DNA of 64,000 nucleotides from Terriglobales bacterium (lineage in GTDB: Bacteria; Acidobacteriota; Terriglobia; Terriglobales; Acidobacteriaceae): contig DATMAB010000010.1 in assembly GCA_035573675.1 (NCBI GenBank), forward strand, positions 186,001-250,000, in the 5' to 3' direction. Positions 27,666-34,940 of the stretch are shown piece after piece. The notes under the pieces were generated by a model. The model saw only the letters and a list, made by a program, of their open reading frames with translations. It was not told the DNA's origin and searched no databases. Each line of letters starts with the position of its first letter. Position 1 is the first letter of the stretch. Position numbers and translations under genes: made by a program.

Positions 27666-27691
27666 ATCATATTTACTTGCATATTGCAAGT
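27666..27691 (-). promoter_or_regulatory. HxlR operator palindrome and -10 box
   Basis: ACTTGCATATTGCAAGT (27675-27691) is a perfect 17-bp palindrome (7-bp arms). The minus-strand -10 box TATGAT (27666-27671) follows 3 bp downstream of it. The GTG start lies 12 nt after the -10 box, so the transcript has a leader of only a few bases. A regulator bound here would block the polymerase. Confidence 0.7.
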
Positions 27692-27823
27692 GATATTCGT
27701 GAAGGGCGGGAGGAGGTTGGCGCGATGGATGAGCCATGAGCAATCGGCGAGGGATAAACATCGGGCCACGGCTGGGTGGTGACGGCGTTGCCGAGTGGTT
27801 ACTCGGGCATTACCAAAGAAACC

Positions 27824-27852
27824 TTTACATCGGCGAGGGAGAAACCTAGACT
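27824..27852 (+). promoter_or_regulatory. possible sigma70 promoter for the sigma54-activator gene
   Basis: TTTACA (27824-27829), 17 bp, TAGACT (27847-27852). The match is partial. The 305-bp gap 27654-27958 otherwise holds the HxlR operator and two ACCGGT sites (27940-27960 area), and no gene. Confidence 0.35.
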
Positions 27853-27958
27853 GGGCGGTAGTTTGCGAGGCTGGGGTCGACCTGGCCGCCCACAGAGACC
27901 TCGAAAGCAAGCCAGGCAAGCATCACAATCAGGGGATGAACCGGTAACGGGGTGACCG

Positions 27959-29308
27959 GTGGTCAAGTGCTGCTTCATTGACGAGCGGGAAGACTTCTTC
28001 CAGCTATTGGGGGAGAAGCTCGGGGAGGAATTCGAGATGCGGTCTGCGGCGGCGGACGATCGCGAGCTCCTGACCGAGTGCGACGTGGTGCTGGTGGGGC
28101 TGCCGCCGGCGGAGGATCCGCGCTTCGCGAAGTGTCTGGAATCGCTGCAGAAGATCATCCGCAACCCGGACGCGGCGCCGGTGGTGGCCTTTGTGGCCGG
28201 ACCGGACCGGGCCGTGATGCGCCAGGCGATGTCGGCGGGCGCGTACGACTGCTTCATGGAGACCGGCTCGATGGAGGAGCTGCGCATCGTCCTGCGGCGG
28301 GCCGCGCGCTTCCGCGACCTGAACCGCGAGGTCGAACGGTTGCGGGCGCAGGGTCCGCAACTGAAGGATTTTCCCGCGGTGCTGGGCGTGGACGGCAAGA
28401 TCCGCGCGGTGTTCCAACTGGCGCAGCGCGTAGCGCAAACCGACGCCACCGTGCTGGTGACGGGCGAGAGCGGGACGGGCAAGGAGTTGCTGGCGCGGGC
28501 CATCCATCAGGCGAGCCCGCGGGCGAAAGAGCCGTTTGTGGCGGTGGCGTGCTCGTCGCTGCCGGAGACGCTGATCGAATCGGAGCTGTTCGGGCACGAG
28601 AAGGGAGCGTTCACGGGCGCCAACGCGGTGCGCCGCGGACGCTTCGAAGCGGCGGGACAAGGGACCATCTTCCTGGATGAGATCGGCGATCTTTCGCCGG
28701 CCATGCAGGTGAAGCTGCTGCGGGTGCTGCAGGAAAGGACGTTCGAGCGCCTGGGCAGCAACAAGCCGGTGGCCATGGAGGCGCGGGTCATCTGCGCCAC
28801 CAACCGCAATCTGAAGCAACTGGTGGAACAGGGCAGCTTCCGGCTGGACCTCTATTACCGGCTGAACACGGTGGAGCTGGAACTGCCTCCGCTGCGGGAG
28901 CGGCGGGACGACATCACTCTGCTGGCGCACGCCTTTCTGCAGAACTTCGCGGAGCGGCACCAGAAACCGGCGCGGCGCATCTCGCCGGCGGCGATGTGCG
29001 CGCTGCAGGAGTACGACTGGCCGGGCAACGTGCGCGAACTGCAGAACGTATTGGAGCGCGCGGTGGTGATCTGCGAGGGGCCGGACATCCGCATCAACCA
29101 TCTGCCTTCGCAGTTCGCGGGCTGGGAAGAAGAAACGGCGCCGACGTCGTTCGAAGAGGAAGTCCGCAACTTCAAGCGCCGCCTGATCCAGCGCACCCTG
29201 CAGGAGTACGGGAACAACAAGCTGCAGGCGGCCCGGTCGCTGAAGATCGCGCGGTCGTCGCTCCATCGGCTGATCGACGAGCTGGATATCCCTCCGAGAG
29301 TGCAGTGA
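27959..29308 (+). CDS. sigma54-dependent activator with degenerate receiver domain
   Basis: 449 residues from GTG 27959. Residues 1-120 have receiver topology, but the phospho-acceptor position reads CDVVLVGLPP (Gly where Asp is expected) and the usual Lys strand reads YDCFMETGSMEEL (no Lys). The AAA+ core is intact: GESGTGKE (Walker A), HEKGAFTGA (the sigma54-contacting GAFTGA loop), GTIFLDEIGDL (Walker B), and an arginine-finger region FRLDLYYRLN. A Fis-type helix-turn-helix ends the protein (QAARSLKIARSSLHRLIDELDI). It should remodel sigma54 polymerase, controlled by something other than phosphorylation. The next gene starts 10 bp later. Confidence 0.93.
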   Translation: MVKCCFIDEREDFFQLLGEKLGEEFEMRSAAADDRELLTECDVVLVGLPPAEDPRFAKCLESLQKIIRNPDAAPVVAFVAGPDRAVMRQAMSAGAYDCFMETGSMEELRIVLRRAARFRDLNREVERLRAQGPQLKDFPAVLGVDGKIRAVFQLAQRVAQTDATVLVTGESGTGKELLARAIHQASPRAKEPFVAVACSSLPETLIESELFGHEKGAFTGANAVRRGRFEAAGQGTIFLDEIGDLSPAMQVKLLRVLQERTFERLGSNKPVAMEARVICATNRNLKQLVEQGSFRLDLYYRLNTVELELPPLRERRDDITLLAHAFLQNFAERHQKPARRISPAAMCALQEYDWPGNVRELQNVLERAVVICEGPDIRINHLPSQFAGWEEETAPTSFEEEVRNFKRRLIQRTLQEYGNNKLQAARSLKIARSSLHRLIDELDIPPRVQ

Positions 29309-29318
29309 GGAACCCACG

Positions 29319-29993
29319 ATGAATACCCGGCACTGGACGGACTGGGTAGGATTTGCCGTCTTTCTTGCCTGCGGCATCCGAGTCATGGTGCAGGTGCCCG
29401 AGTTCGGCATTTTCCTGCTGCCGGCCCTGCTGCACCAGTTCGGCGTCTCCCTGTCCTTTCTGCTGCGGCGCCCGGTGCGCGCGGAAGCCCGAGGATGGCT
29501 GCCGCCGCTCTCTGCGTACGCCAGCATCCTCATGCTTCCAATCTTCGGCCTGGCCGCGGCGCGCTGGTACCCGGAATGGCTGGCGCGAACGCCCTCGTCG
29601 ACACAGGCTTCCGTGGCGGGCCTCTTGCTGCTCGGCGGCAGCACCTTCCAGGTGTGGTGCATCTGGCACATGCGGCGCGCGTTCAGCATCGTGCCGCAGG
29701 CGAGGATGCTGGTCACCAATGGTCCGTACCGTTACGTACGCCATCCCATCTACGCCATGATCGTGGTGCAGAACCTGGCCGGATTCCTCTTCCAGCCCAC
29801 GGGCGCCGTGTTAATCGCCCACCTGGCGTGGCTGGCCATCACGGTGGTACGAGTGAATTACGAAGAACAGGTGATGCGAAAGGCGTTCCCGGAGTATGAG
29901 GAGTATGCCCGTCGCGTTGGGGCGTTCCTGCCCAGGCCGCCGCGCCAGGAATCGCCGGCGAGCATGCCCCTGGGCGCGCCTGCTGATTCGTAG
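29319..29993 (+). CDS. isoprenylcysteine carboxyl methyltransferase-like membrane protein
   Basis: 224 residues with five or six membrane helices. The C-terminal RMLVTNGPYRYVRHPIYAMIVVQ...EEQVMRKAFPEYEEYARRVGAFLP is the ICMT/PEMT signature: GPYxYxRHPxY binds S-adenosylmethionine, and E-E-xx-L/M-xx-xF-xx-Y closes the site. Bacterial members methylate lipids or unknown small molecules. The start codon is 10 bp after the sigma54-activator stop, so the pair is probably one operon. Confidence 0.88.
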   Translation: MNTRHWTDWVGFAVFLACGIRVMVQVPEFGIFLLPALLHQFGVSLSFLLRRPVRAEARGWLPPLSAYASILMLPIFGLAAARWYPEWLARTPSSTQASVAGLLLLGGSTFQVWCIWHMRRAFSIVPQARMLVTNGPYRYVRHPIYAMIVVQNLAGFLFQPTGAVLIAHLAWLAITVVRVNYEEQVMRKAFPEYEEYARRVGAFLPRPPRQESPASMPLGAPADS

Positions 29994-30172
29994 AAATTGA
30001 AGAGGTAGCCCCCGGGGGTCCGGGGACCTCAAGACCTTTGACTTCGCTCAGGATTTTGCCCGCGCGGCTGGAGAAGACGCTGGGCGTCTACAATCGGGTC
30101 CGTTTTCACACCCGCAGGTAATCCGTTATAAGCGACACCACACACGCGTGCGCGCGCTACAATCGGGCGCAG

Positions 30173-31699
30173 ATGAGTGCCACTGAAGCGGCGGTGCCGA
30201 CTGAGCCGGGCGCGCAGGTTCTTTTTTCCTCTCCCGTTTCCTCTTCCCGACTTTCCACGCGGCGCGTGTTCCACTGGGTGGTGCTGGTGTCGCTGCTGGG
30301 AGTTACGGCACGACCCATCCTGGTGCCGGATTTCTGGTGGCATCTGCGCACGGGACAGTGGATGGTGGAGACGCGCAGCATCCCGCACACCGATCCTTTT
30401 TCCTACACCGCCGCCGGCAAGCCGTGGGTGACGCATGAGTGGCTATCGGAAGTGCTGATCTGGGCCCTGTACCGGGTGGCCGACTGGGGCGGCCTGATCC
30501 TGTTCTTCAGTCTGGTGATTGCGGCAGCGTGGTGGATCGTGGACCGGCGGCTGGAGGGCCAGCCGTTCGTGGCCGGATTCGCGCTGCTGCTGGGCGCCTT
30601 CTCGACCGCGCCGGTGTGGGGCGTGCAGCCGCAGATGTTCACCATGCTGCTGGCCAGCATCTTCCTGTGGCTGGCCGACGCGTACGCGCGCGACGGCCAG
30701 GCGAAGCGACTGGTGTGGATGCCGCCGCTGATGGTGCTGTGGGTGAATCTGCACGGCGGATTCCTGGCGGGTCCGGCGCTGGTCGGAGTTTTGGCAGCGG
30801 GACTGGTCCTGGATGAACTAGTGGAGGGCCGGGGATGGAGGGCGGCGTTCAAGCGCGCATTTCCACTGGCCGCGGCAGCGGCAGCGTGCCTGGCGGTGAT
30901 TCCGCTGAATCCCAACGGCGCACGGCTGTACGCGTATCCGTTCGAGACGCTGCAATCGGAGGCGATGGCGGAAAACCTTCGCGACTGGCTCTCGCCGGAC
31001 TTCCACAAAGCCAGCATGCTGCCGTTTGCAGTGCTGATTTTCGCCACTGCGGGGGCGATGGCGATCTCGCCGCGGCGGGCACGGGTGAGCGATGCGCTGT
31101 TGCTGGCGGTGACCGGGTGGCTGGCGCTGCGTTCCGGCCGGCACATCCCGCTCTTCGCATTGGTGGCCACGCCGCTGCTGGCGGCGCACGCCTGGGACTG
31201 GGTGCGCCGGCAGAGCTGGGGAAGTTGGATGGCGCAGCCGGAAACTCCCCTGACGCCGACCAAGAGAACAACGAACGCCGTGGTGCTGGGCGTGCTGGTC
31301 GCGGCCTGTGGGTTTTATTTCGCCGATGTGATTGCCAGCCAGCCGCAAGCGGAGTCGGAGATATTTCCGCGGCGCGCCGTGGAGTTTCTGAAACACGAAA
31401 AGCCTCCGGCGCCGGTGTATCACCGCTATGACTGGGGTGGCTACCTGATCTGGCACCTGTATCCGCAATATCGCAGCTACATCGATGGCCGGGCCGACCT
31501 CTACGGCGATGCGTTCATGATGGAATATTTCCGCACGTATCGGGGACGGCCGGGGTGGCCGGAAACGCTGGAGCGCTTCGGGGTACGCACGGTGATGGTG
31601 GAACCGCACATGCCTATCGCCAGTCTGCTGCGGCAGGACCCGGGCTGGGCGAACGTGTACGAGGACGACCAAGCGGTGGTGTTCGTGAAAAAACAGTAG
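30173..31699 (+). CDS. multi-pass membrane protein, glycosyltransferase-like
   Basis: 508 residues with about ten membrane helices. An early exposed loop has acidic and aromatic residues typical of polyprenyl-phosphate-sugar transferases (VPDFWWHLRTGQWMVETRSIPHTDPFSYTAAGKPWVTHEWLSE). A soluble C-terminal part follows (VYHRYDWGGYLIWHLYPQYRSYIDGRADLYGDAFMMEYF). Such proteins are common in acidobacteria as an uncharacterised GT-C-like group. Substrate and partner are unknown. The gene stands alone. A CTTTCCG-type repeat (31738-31765) follows its end. Confidence 0.75.
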   Translation: MSATEAAVPTEPGAQVLFSSPVSSSRLSTRRVFHWVVLVSLLGVTARPILVPDFWWHLRTGQWMVETRSIPHTDPFSYTAAGKPWVTHEWLSEVLIWALYRVADWGGLILFFSLVIAAAWWIVDRRLEGQPFVAGFALLLGAFSTAPVWGVQPQMFTMLLASIFLWLADAYARDGQAKRLVWMPPLMVLWVNLHGGFLAGPALVGVLAAGLVLDELVEGRGWRAAFKRAFPLAAAAAACLAVIPLNPNGARLYAYPFETLQSEAMAENLRDWLSPDFHKASMLPFAVLIFATAGAMAISPRRARVSDALLLAVTGWLALRSGRHIPLFALVATPLLAAHAWDWVRRQSWGSWMAQPETPLTPTKRTTNAVVLGVLVAACGFYFADVIASQPQAESEIFPRRAVEFLKHEKPPAPVYHRYDWGGYLIWHLYPQYRSYIDGRADLYGDAFMMEYFRTYRGRPGWPETLERFGVRTVMVEPHMPIASLLRQDPGWANVYEDDQAVVFVKKQ

Positions 31700-32047
31700 C
31701 CAGGTGCCAGTGGTGAGTGGCTATAGGAAGCCTCCCCATCCGCTTTCCGCTTTCCGCTTTCCGCTGCACGCCCCGCTTTCCCGGGTCACACCGAGACGCT
31801 ACCCCCACTATCAGGCCGGGGGAACCTCCACTGTCGCCCGGGTAGAGCAGCCACGTTGGTGGGGTGTCTCAGAAATCGGACAGTGGGGTGGGTTACCAGC
31901 CAGATTACCCGCGTAATACATAGAAAATAAACCAAATAAAGGTTCGTTCCAAGGGCTGGATTTGCCCCAAAAATGCAATCTACGGAGGCCGAAATCGAGC
32001 GCTGGGGGCGTTTTCGCTCACCGGGGTTCGGGAGGAGACAAACAAAC
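31700..32047 (+). promoter_or_regulatory. upstream region of the Tad operon with structured DNA/RNA
   Basis: No gene. After a D-type repeat (31738-31765) come nested inverted repeats: GAGAC/GTCTC (31793-31797 with 31866-31870), CCCCAC/GTGGGG-type pairing (31802-31808 with 31859-31864), and CTACCC/GGGTAG (31799-31804 with 31840-31845). The last two compete. An A/T-rich patch (31914-31942) could hold the promoter, but no confident -35/-10 pair was found. GGGAGGAG before the ATG is the first pilin ribosome binding site. Confidence 0.45.
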
Positions 32048-32218
32048 ATGAAGGACGTTCTTCGCAGGATGTGGCGGGATGACGAGGGCCAGGACGTGGC
32101 GGAATACGCGCTGATGCTGGCGGTCATCCTGGTGGTCGTGATCGGGGCGGTGCGCCTGATCGGCACCAACGCGAGCAACATTTTCAACGCTGCGTCGGGC
32201 CAGCTGACCACCCCGTAG
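32048..32218 (+). CDS. Flp-type (type IVb) pilin 1
   Basis: 56 residues: a short basic leader (MKDVLRRMWRDDEG) cut before QDVAEYALMLAVILVVVIGAVRLIG. The Glu-Tyr pair at +5/+6 after the Gly (GQDVAEY) is the Flp signature recognised by the TadV prepilin peptidase. It is the major subunit of the Tad pilus used for adherence and surface colonisation. The ribosome binding site GGAGGA lies upstream. It is a near-duplicate of the next gene. Confidence 0.93.
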   Translation: MKDVLRRMWRDDEGQDVAEYALMLAVILVVVIGAVRLIGTNASNIFNAASGQLTTP

Positions 32219-32364
32219 GCGAGGCGGGGGAAGGAGGCAATTCGGGCCTGGACCCGAGCACCCCTTGCGCTTCCCCAGGCTTTCGGAGTCCTATCGCCGG
32301 GATAGGGCGGCAGTGGCAGTACCCGGCTGTCCAACCAAACCGTAGAAGCCAACCGGAGGAGATC
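32219..32364 (+). ncRNA. inter-pilin leader with a predicted pseudoknot
   Basis: CCTATC (32290-32295) pairs with GATAGG (32301-32306). The 5-nt loop GCCGG (32296-32300) is complementary to CCGGC at 32323-32327, forming an H-type pseudoknot 38 nt before the second pilin start. The upstream leader of pilin 1 contains a related CTATCAGGCCGGG...CCCGGG arrangement. A regulatory role is inference. Confidence 0.35.
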
Positions 32365-32535
32365 GTGACAGAACTCGTCTGGAAGATGTGGAAGGATGAC
32401 AAGGGCGAGGACGTCGCCGAGTACGCGCTGATGCTGGCGGTGATTCTCGTCGTGGTGATCGGGGCGGTGCGCCTGATCGGCACCAATGCGAGCAACATCT
32501 TCAACGCCGCGTCGGACCAGCTGACCACCCCGTAG
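32365..32535 (+). CDS. Flp-type (type IVb) pilin 2
   Basis: 56 residues from GTG 32365, with GGAGGAG 5 nt upstream. Leader MTELVWKMWKDDKG, then EDVAEYALMLAVILVVVIGAVRLIGTNASNIFNAASDQLTTP, which differs from pilin 1 at only two positions of the mature part. This is a recent tandem duplication that kept the second copy intact, with different leaders. A terminator follows, so the two pilins can be expressed at a higher level than the assembly genes. Confidence 0.93.
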   Translation: MTELVWKMWKDDKGEDVAEYALMLAVILVVVIGAVRLIGTNASNIFNAASDQLTTP

Positions 32536-32548
32536 GAGTGCTGGATGC

Positions 32549-32599
32549 GAGCGGCAGGTGGGCTGACACCCCGTCCCGTCCTGCCGCTCCCGGTTTTTT
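32549..32599 (+). terminator. intrinsic terminator after the pilin genes
   Basis: GAGCGGCAGG (32549-32558) pairs perfectly with CCTGCCGCTC (32580-32589). CCGG and six T (32594-32599) follow. Its position inside the Tad operon suggests partial read-through into the assembly genes. Confidence 0.85.
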
Positions 32600-32644
32600 G
32601 AGCCATAATAGGAACTAGCGAGAGGGGAGACGCGAGGCGCCCGT

Positions 32645-33154
32645 ATGTCGGAATGGTTGTGGCAAGCCTTCGTGATCGCCTTCGTGGTGACCTGTGCCAT
32701 CGGCGACGCGCGCTGGCGAAAGATTCCGCGCGCGTTCACCACCTGCGGCGTGGTGGCCGGCCTGGCGTTCCACTTGTGGAGCGGAGGTCTGGCGTCGGCG
32801 GCTGCGGCCGCGTTTCTGGGATTCGCCGTGGGTCTGGCGTTCTTTCAGTTGGGCGCCATCGGCGGCGGTGACGTCAAGCTGATGGCGGCCCTCGGAGCCC
32901 TGCTGGGGTTGCAACCCTGGCTGGTGGCCATGCAGATCGCCGTGTTCGTGGCGGCGCTGATGGCGGTGGCGCAGATCTTCCGGCGCGGAGCCTGGCGGCA
33001 GACGCTGGAGAACATGCGCGAGATCCTGCGGGCGCTGAAAGCGCAAGGGCTGCGCGCCCATCCCGTGCTGCATGTGAAGAACGCCGCCATGATCCGAGCC
33101 CCGTTCGGCGTGGCAGCGGCCTGCGGCACGCTGTTCGCACTGGTGGCGCGATGA
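32645..33154 (+). CDS. prepilin peptidase (TadV/CpaA, A24 aspartic family)
   Basis: 169 residues with four or five membrane helices. The two catalytic aspartates are in AIGDARWRKIPR (GD-x-R-x3-IP) and GAIGGGDVKLMAALG (GGGDxKLMAALG). It cleaves the leaders of the Flp pilins and TadE-like pseudopilins at the inner membrane. As usual for TadV it lacks the methyltransferase domain of PilD. Its stop overlaps the next start (ATGA). Confidence 0.93.
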   Translation: MSEWLWQAFVIAFVVTCAIGDARWRKIPRAFTTCGVVAGLAFHLWSGGLASAAAAAFLGFAVGLAFFQLGAIGGGDVKLMAALGALLGLQPWLVAMQIAVFVAALMAVAQIFRRGAWRQTLENMREILRALKAQGLRAHPVLHVKNAAMIRAPFGVAAACGTLFALVAR

Positions 33155-33567
33155 GGAACCAGCGCGGTTACGAGCGCGGCGCTACGCTGGTGGAGGGCGC
33201 CATCACGATTCTTCTGTTCTTCACCCTGATTTTGGCGAATATCGAATTCGGACGGGCGTACAATCAGTACCAAGTCATGACCGACGCGGCGCGCGAGGGA
33301 GCGCGATTCTCGGTAGCGCCCTTCAGCGGCACCAATACGCTCCCGACGACGACCGCCGTGCAGGCAGAGGTCCAACGGTTTCTGGACAGCGCGGGTGTGC
33401 GGGGAGCGACAATCTCGGTGACGCAGAACGTGACCGCCACGATAAATAATGTGCCCGTGACTCATACGCAGGTAACGGTGAACGCCCCGTATACGTTCTT
33501 CTTTTTCCGCTTCGGATCGGTGGGCCTGAGCACAACCGCTACGATGCGCAACGAGACCTCCCCCTGA
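33151..33567 (+). CDS. TadE-family pseudopilin
   Basis: 138 residues. RGATLVEGAITILLFFTLILANIEFGRAYNQYQVMTDAAREGARFSV shows the G|xxxxE processing motif (G-ATLVE), one membrane helix and the conserved AAREGAR segment of TadE-like proteins. It is a minor pilin processed by TadV and needed for Flp pilus assembly. It overlaps the prepilin peptidase gene by 4 bp. Confidence 0.9.
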   Translation: MRNQRGYERGATLVEGAITILLFFTLILANIEFGRAYNQYQVMTDAAREGARFSVAPFSGTNTLPTTTAVQAEVQRFLDSAGVRGATISVTQNVTATINNVPVTHTQVTVNAPYTFFFFRFGSVGLSTTATMRNETSP

Positions 33568-33585
33568 GGCAGGAGACGCCGGACG

Positions 33586-34050
33586 ATGAGGTCGACCCAG
33601 TGGCAATCGAGGGAGCGGGGAACGCAGATCGTGGAGATGGCAGTGGCCCTGCCACTCTTGCTGTTTATGGCGCTGGTGGTGATCGAGGGGGCCAGCCTGG
33701 TCCGCACCCACCAGGTGCTGAATAATGCCGCCCGCGAAGGTGCGCGGTTCTCCATCATCCTGACCAACAAGGACAATCCCGCAACAGGCTTCAATGGAAC
33801 CAATGCGATCAAGGACCGGGTGGTGGCCTACGCCGCGGCCAACGGAGTGACCATCACCAGAAGCAACGTCACCATCAACCAGTGCGCGTTGATCACCTCG
33901 CCGTCAGGGCTGACTTATTCGACATCGCTGGTGGTGGTGCAGCTCAACTATACGCTGCGGTATCTGCCGCGCATCCCGTTCACCAGCGCACCGACCACGG
34001 TGCCGCTCGCCGGACGGGCACAGTTCCGAAACTTCTACGGGTGCAACTGA
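33586..34050 (+). CDS. second TadE/TadF-family pseudopilin
   Basis: 154 residues. RGTQIVEMAVALPLLLFMALVVIEGASLVRTHQVLNNAAREGARFSI has the same processing site and NAAREGAR motif as the gene before it. The C-terminal 90 residues differ (a beta-rich domain with a Cys pair). Two such minor pilins are normal for Tad loci. The gap to the next gene is 14 bp. Confidence 0.9.
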   Translation: MRSTQWQSRERGTQIVEMAVALPLLLFMALVVIEGASLVRTHQVLNNAAREGARFSIILTNKDNPATGFNGTNAIKDRVVAYAAANGVTITRSNVTINQCALITSPSGLTYSTSLVVVQLNYTLRYLPRIPFTSAPTTVPLAGRAQFRNFYGCN

Positions 34051-34064
34051 GCTAGGAGGATCGT

Positions 34065-34910
34065 ATGGACCGGAGACGGTTCTTAGTCGTGGGAATGATC
34101 GCGGTCGTGCTGGCGGCGCTGGTGAGTTTCGGAGCGCTGCGAGTCCTGCGCGGCGCGCAGGCCGATGCAGGCAGCACCACCAACGTGGTGGTGGCCGCCA
34201 AGGCGCTGCAGGTGGGGCAGCAGATCCAACTTTCCGATCTGCAACTGGCGCGGCTGCCTACCGCGCAACTGCCCCAGGGAGTGTTCGGCGACCTGAAGGA
34301 AGTGGCAGGCCGGGGTGTGATCGTGCCCATTTCGGAAAAGGAAGTGGTGCTGAACAGCAAGCTGGCGCCGCGCGAGGCCGGCGCCGGCCTGCCGCCGAAG
34401 ATCCCGCAGGGTATGCGGGCGCTTTCCGTGCGGGTGCGGGAGGACATATCCGTGGCCGGATTCGTGCAGCCGGGCACACGGGTGGATGTGTTGCTGACGG
34501 GCATTCCGCCCGGCTCGCCTTCCGGCCAGACCGTGACCACCACCGTGCTGGAGAACGTCGAAGTGCTGACGGCCAACCAGGACCTGCAAGCCAAGGAGCC
34601 CTCCAAGAAGGACACTACCGTGGTGACCCTGCTGCTTTCACCGGAGGACGCGCAGAAGCTCACCCTGGCCAGCACCCAGGGTTCCATTCACCTGGCATTG
34701 CGGAACCCCCTGGACAGGGACGAGGTGAAACCGAAGGGAACGTACTATGGGGACTTGTACGTAGCCGCGGGCGCGCAGCCGCAACAGGCCAAGGCCGCGG
34801 TGTCCGGAGCGTCGACCCGGCGAGCCAGGCACGCGGCTGTGCCGGAACCGAGCAAGGTTTACGTAGTGGAGATGATCCGCGGGGATAAGCGTGACGAGGC
34901 AAAATTCTAG
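34065..34910 (+). CDS. cpaB: Flp pilus assembly protein CpaB/RcpC
   Basis: 281 residues. An N-terminal membrane anchor (FLVVGMIAVVLAALVSFGALRVL) is followed by an SAF domain (VVVAAKALQVGQQIQLSDLQLARLP...) and the CpaB core (MRALSVRVREDISVAGFVQPGTRVDVLLTGIPPG...TTTVLENVEVLTANQDLQAKEP...TVVTLLLSPEDAQKLTLASTQGSIHLALRNPLD). It is periplasmic and works with the secretin. The gap to the secretin gene is 30 bp. Confidence 0.95.
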   Translation: MDRRRFLVVGMIAVVLAALVSFGALRVLRGAQADAGSTTNVVVAAKALQVGQQIQLSDLQLARLPTAQLPQGVFGDLKEVAGRGVIVPISEKEVVLNSKLAPREAGAGLPPKIPQGMRALSVRVREDISVAGFVQPGTRVDVLLTGIPPGSPSGQTVTTTVLENVEVLTANQDLQAKEPSKKDTTVVTLLLSPEDAQKLTLASTQGSIHLALRNPLDRDEVKPKGTYYGDLYVAAGAQPQQAKAAVSGASTRRARHAAVPEPSKVYVVEMIRGDKRDEAKF

Positions 34911-34940
34911 GCGCCAGAAGCCGGGGGACGGAGCGAGACG

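Noticed and set aside
28004-29719. A 571-codon open frame antisense to the sigma54 activator
   Set aside because: It is a shadow of an intact NtrC-like gene, with Arg- and Gln-rich composition.
31837-31860. tRNA-like D-arm (GGGTAGAGCAG)
   Set aside because: No acceptor, anticodon or T-arm of the right length and spacing follows, so it is not a tRNA gene.
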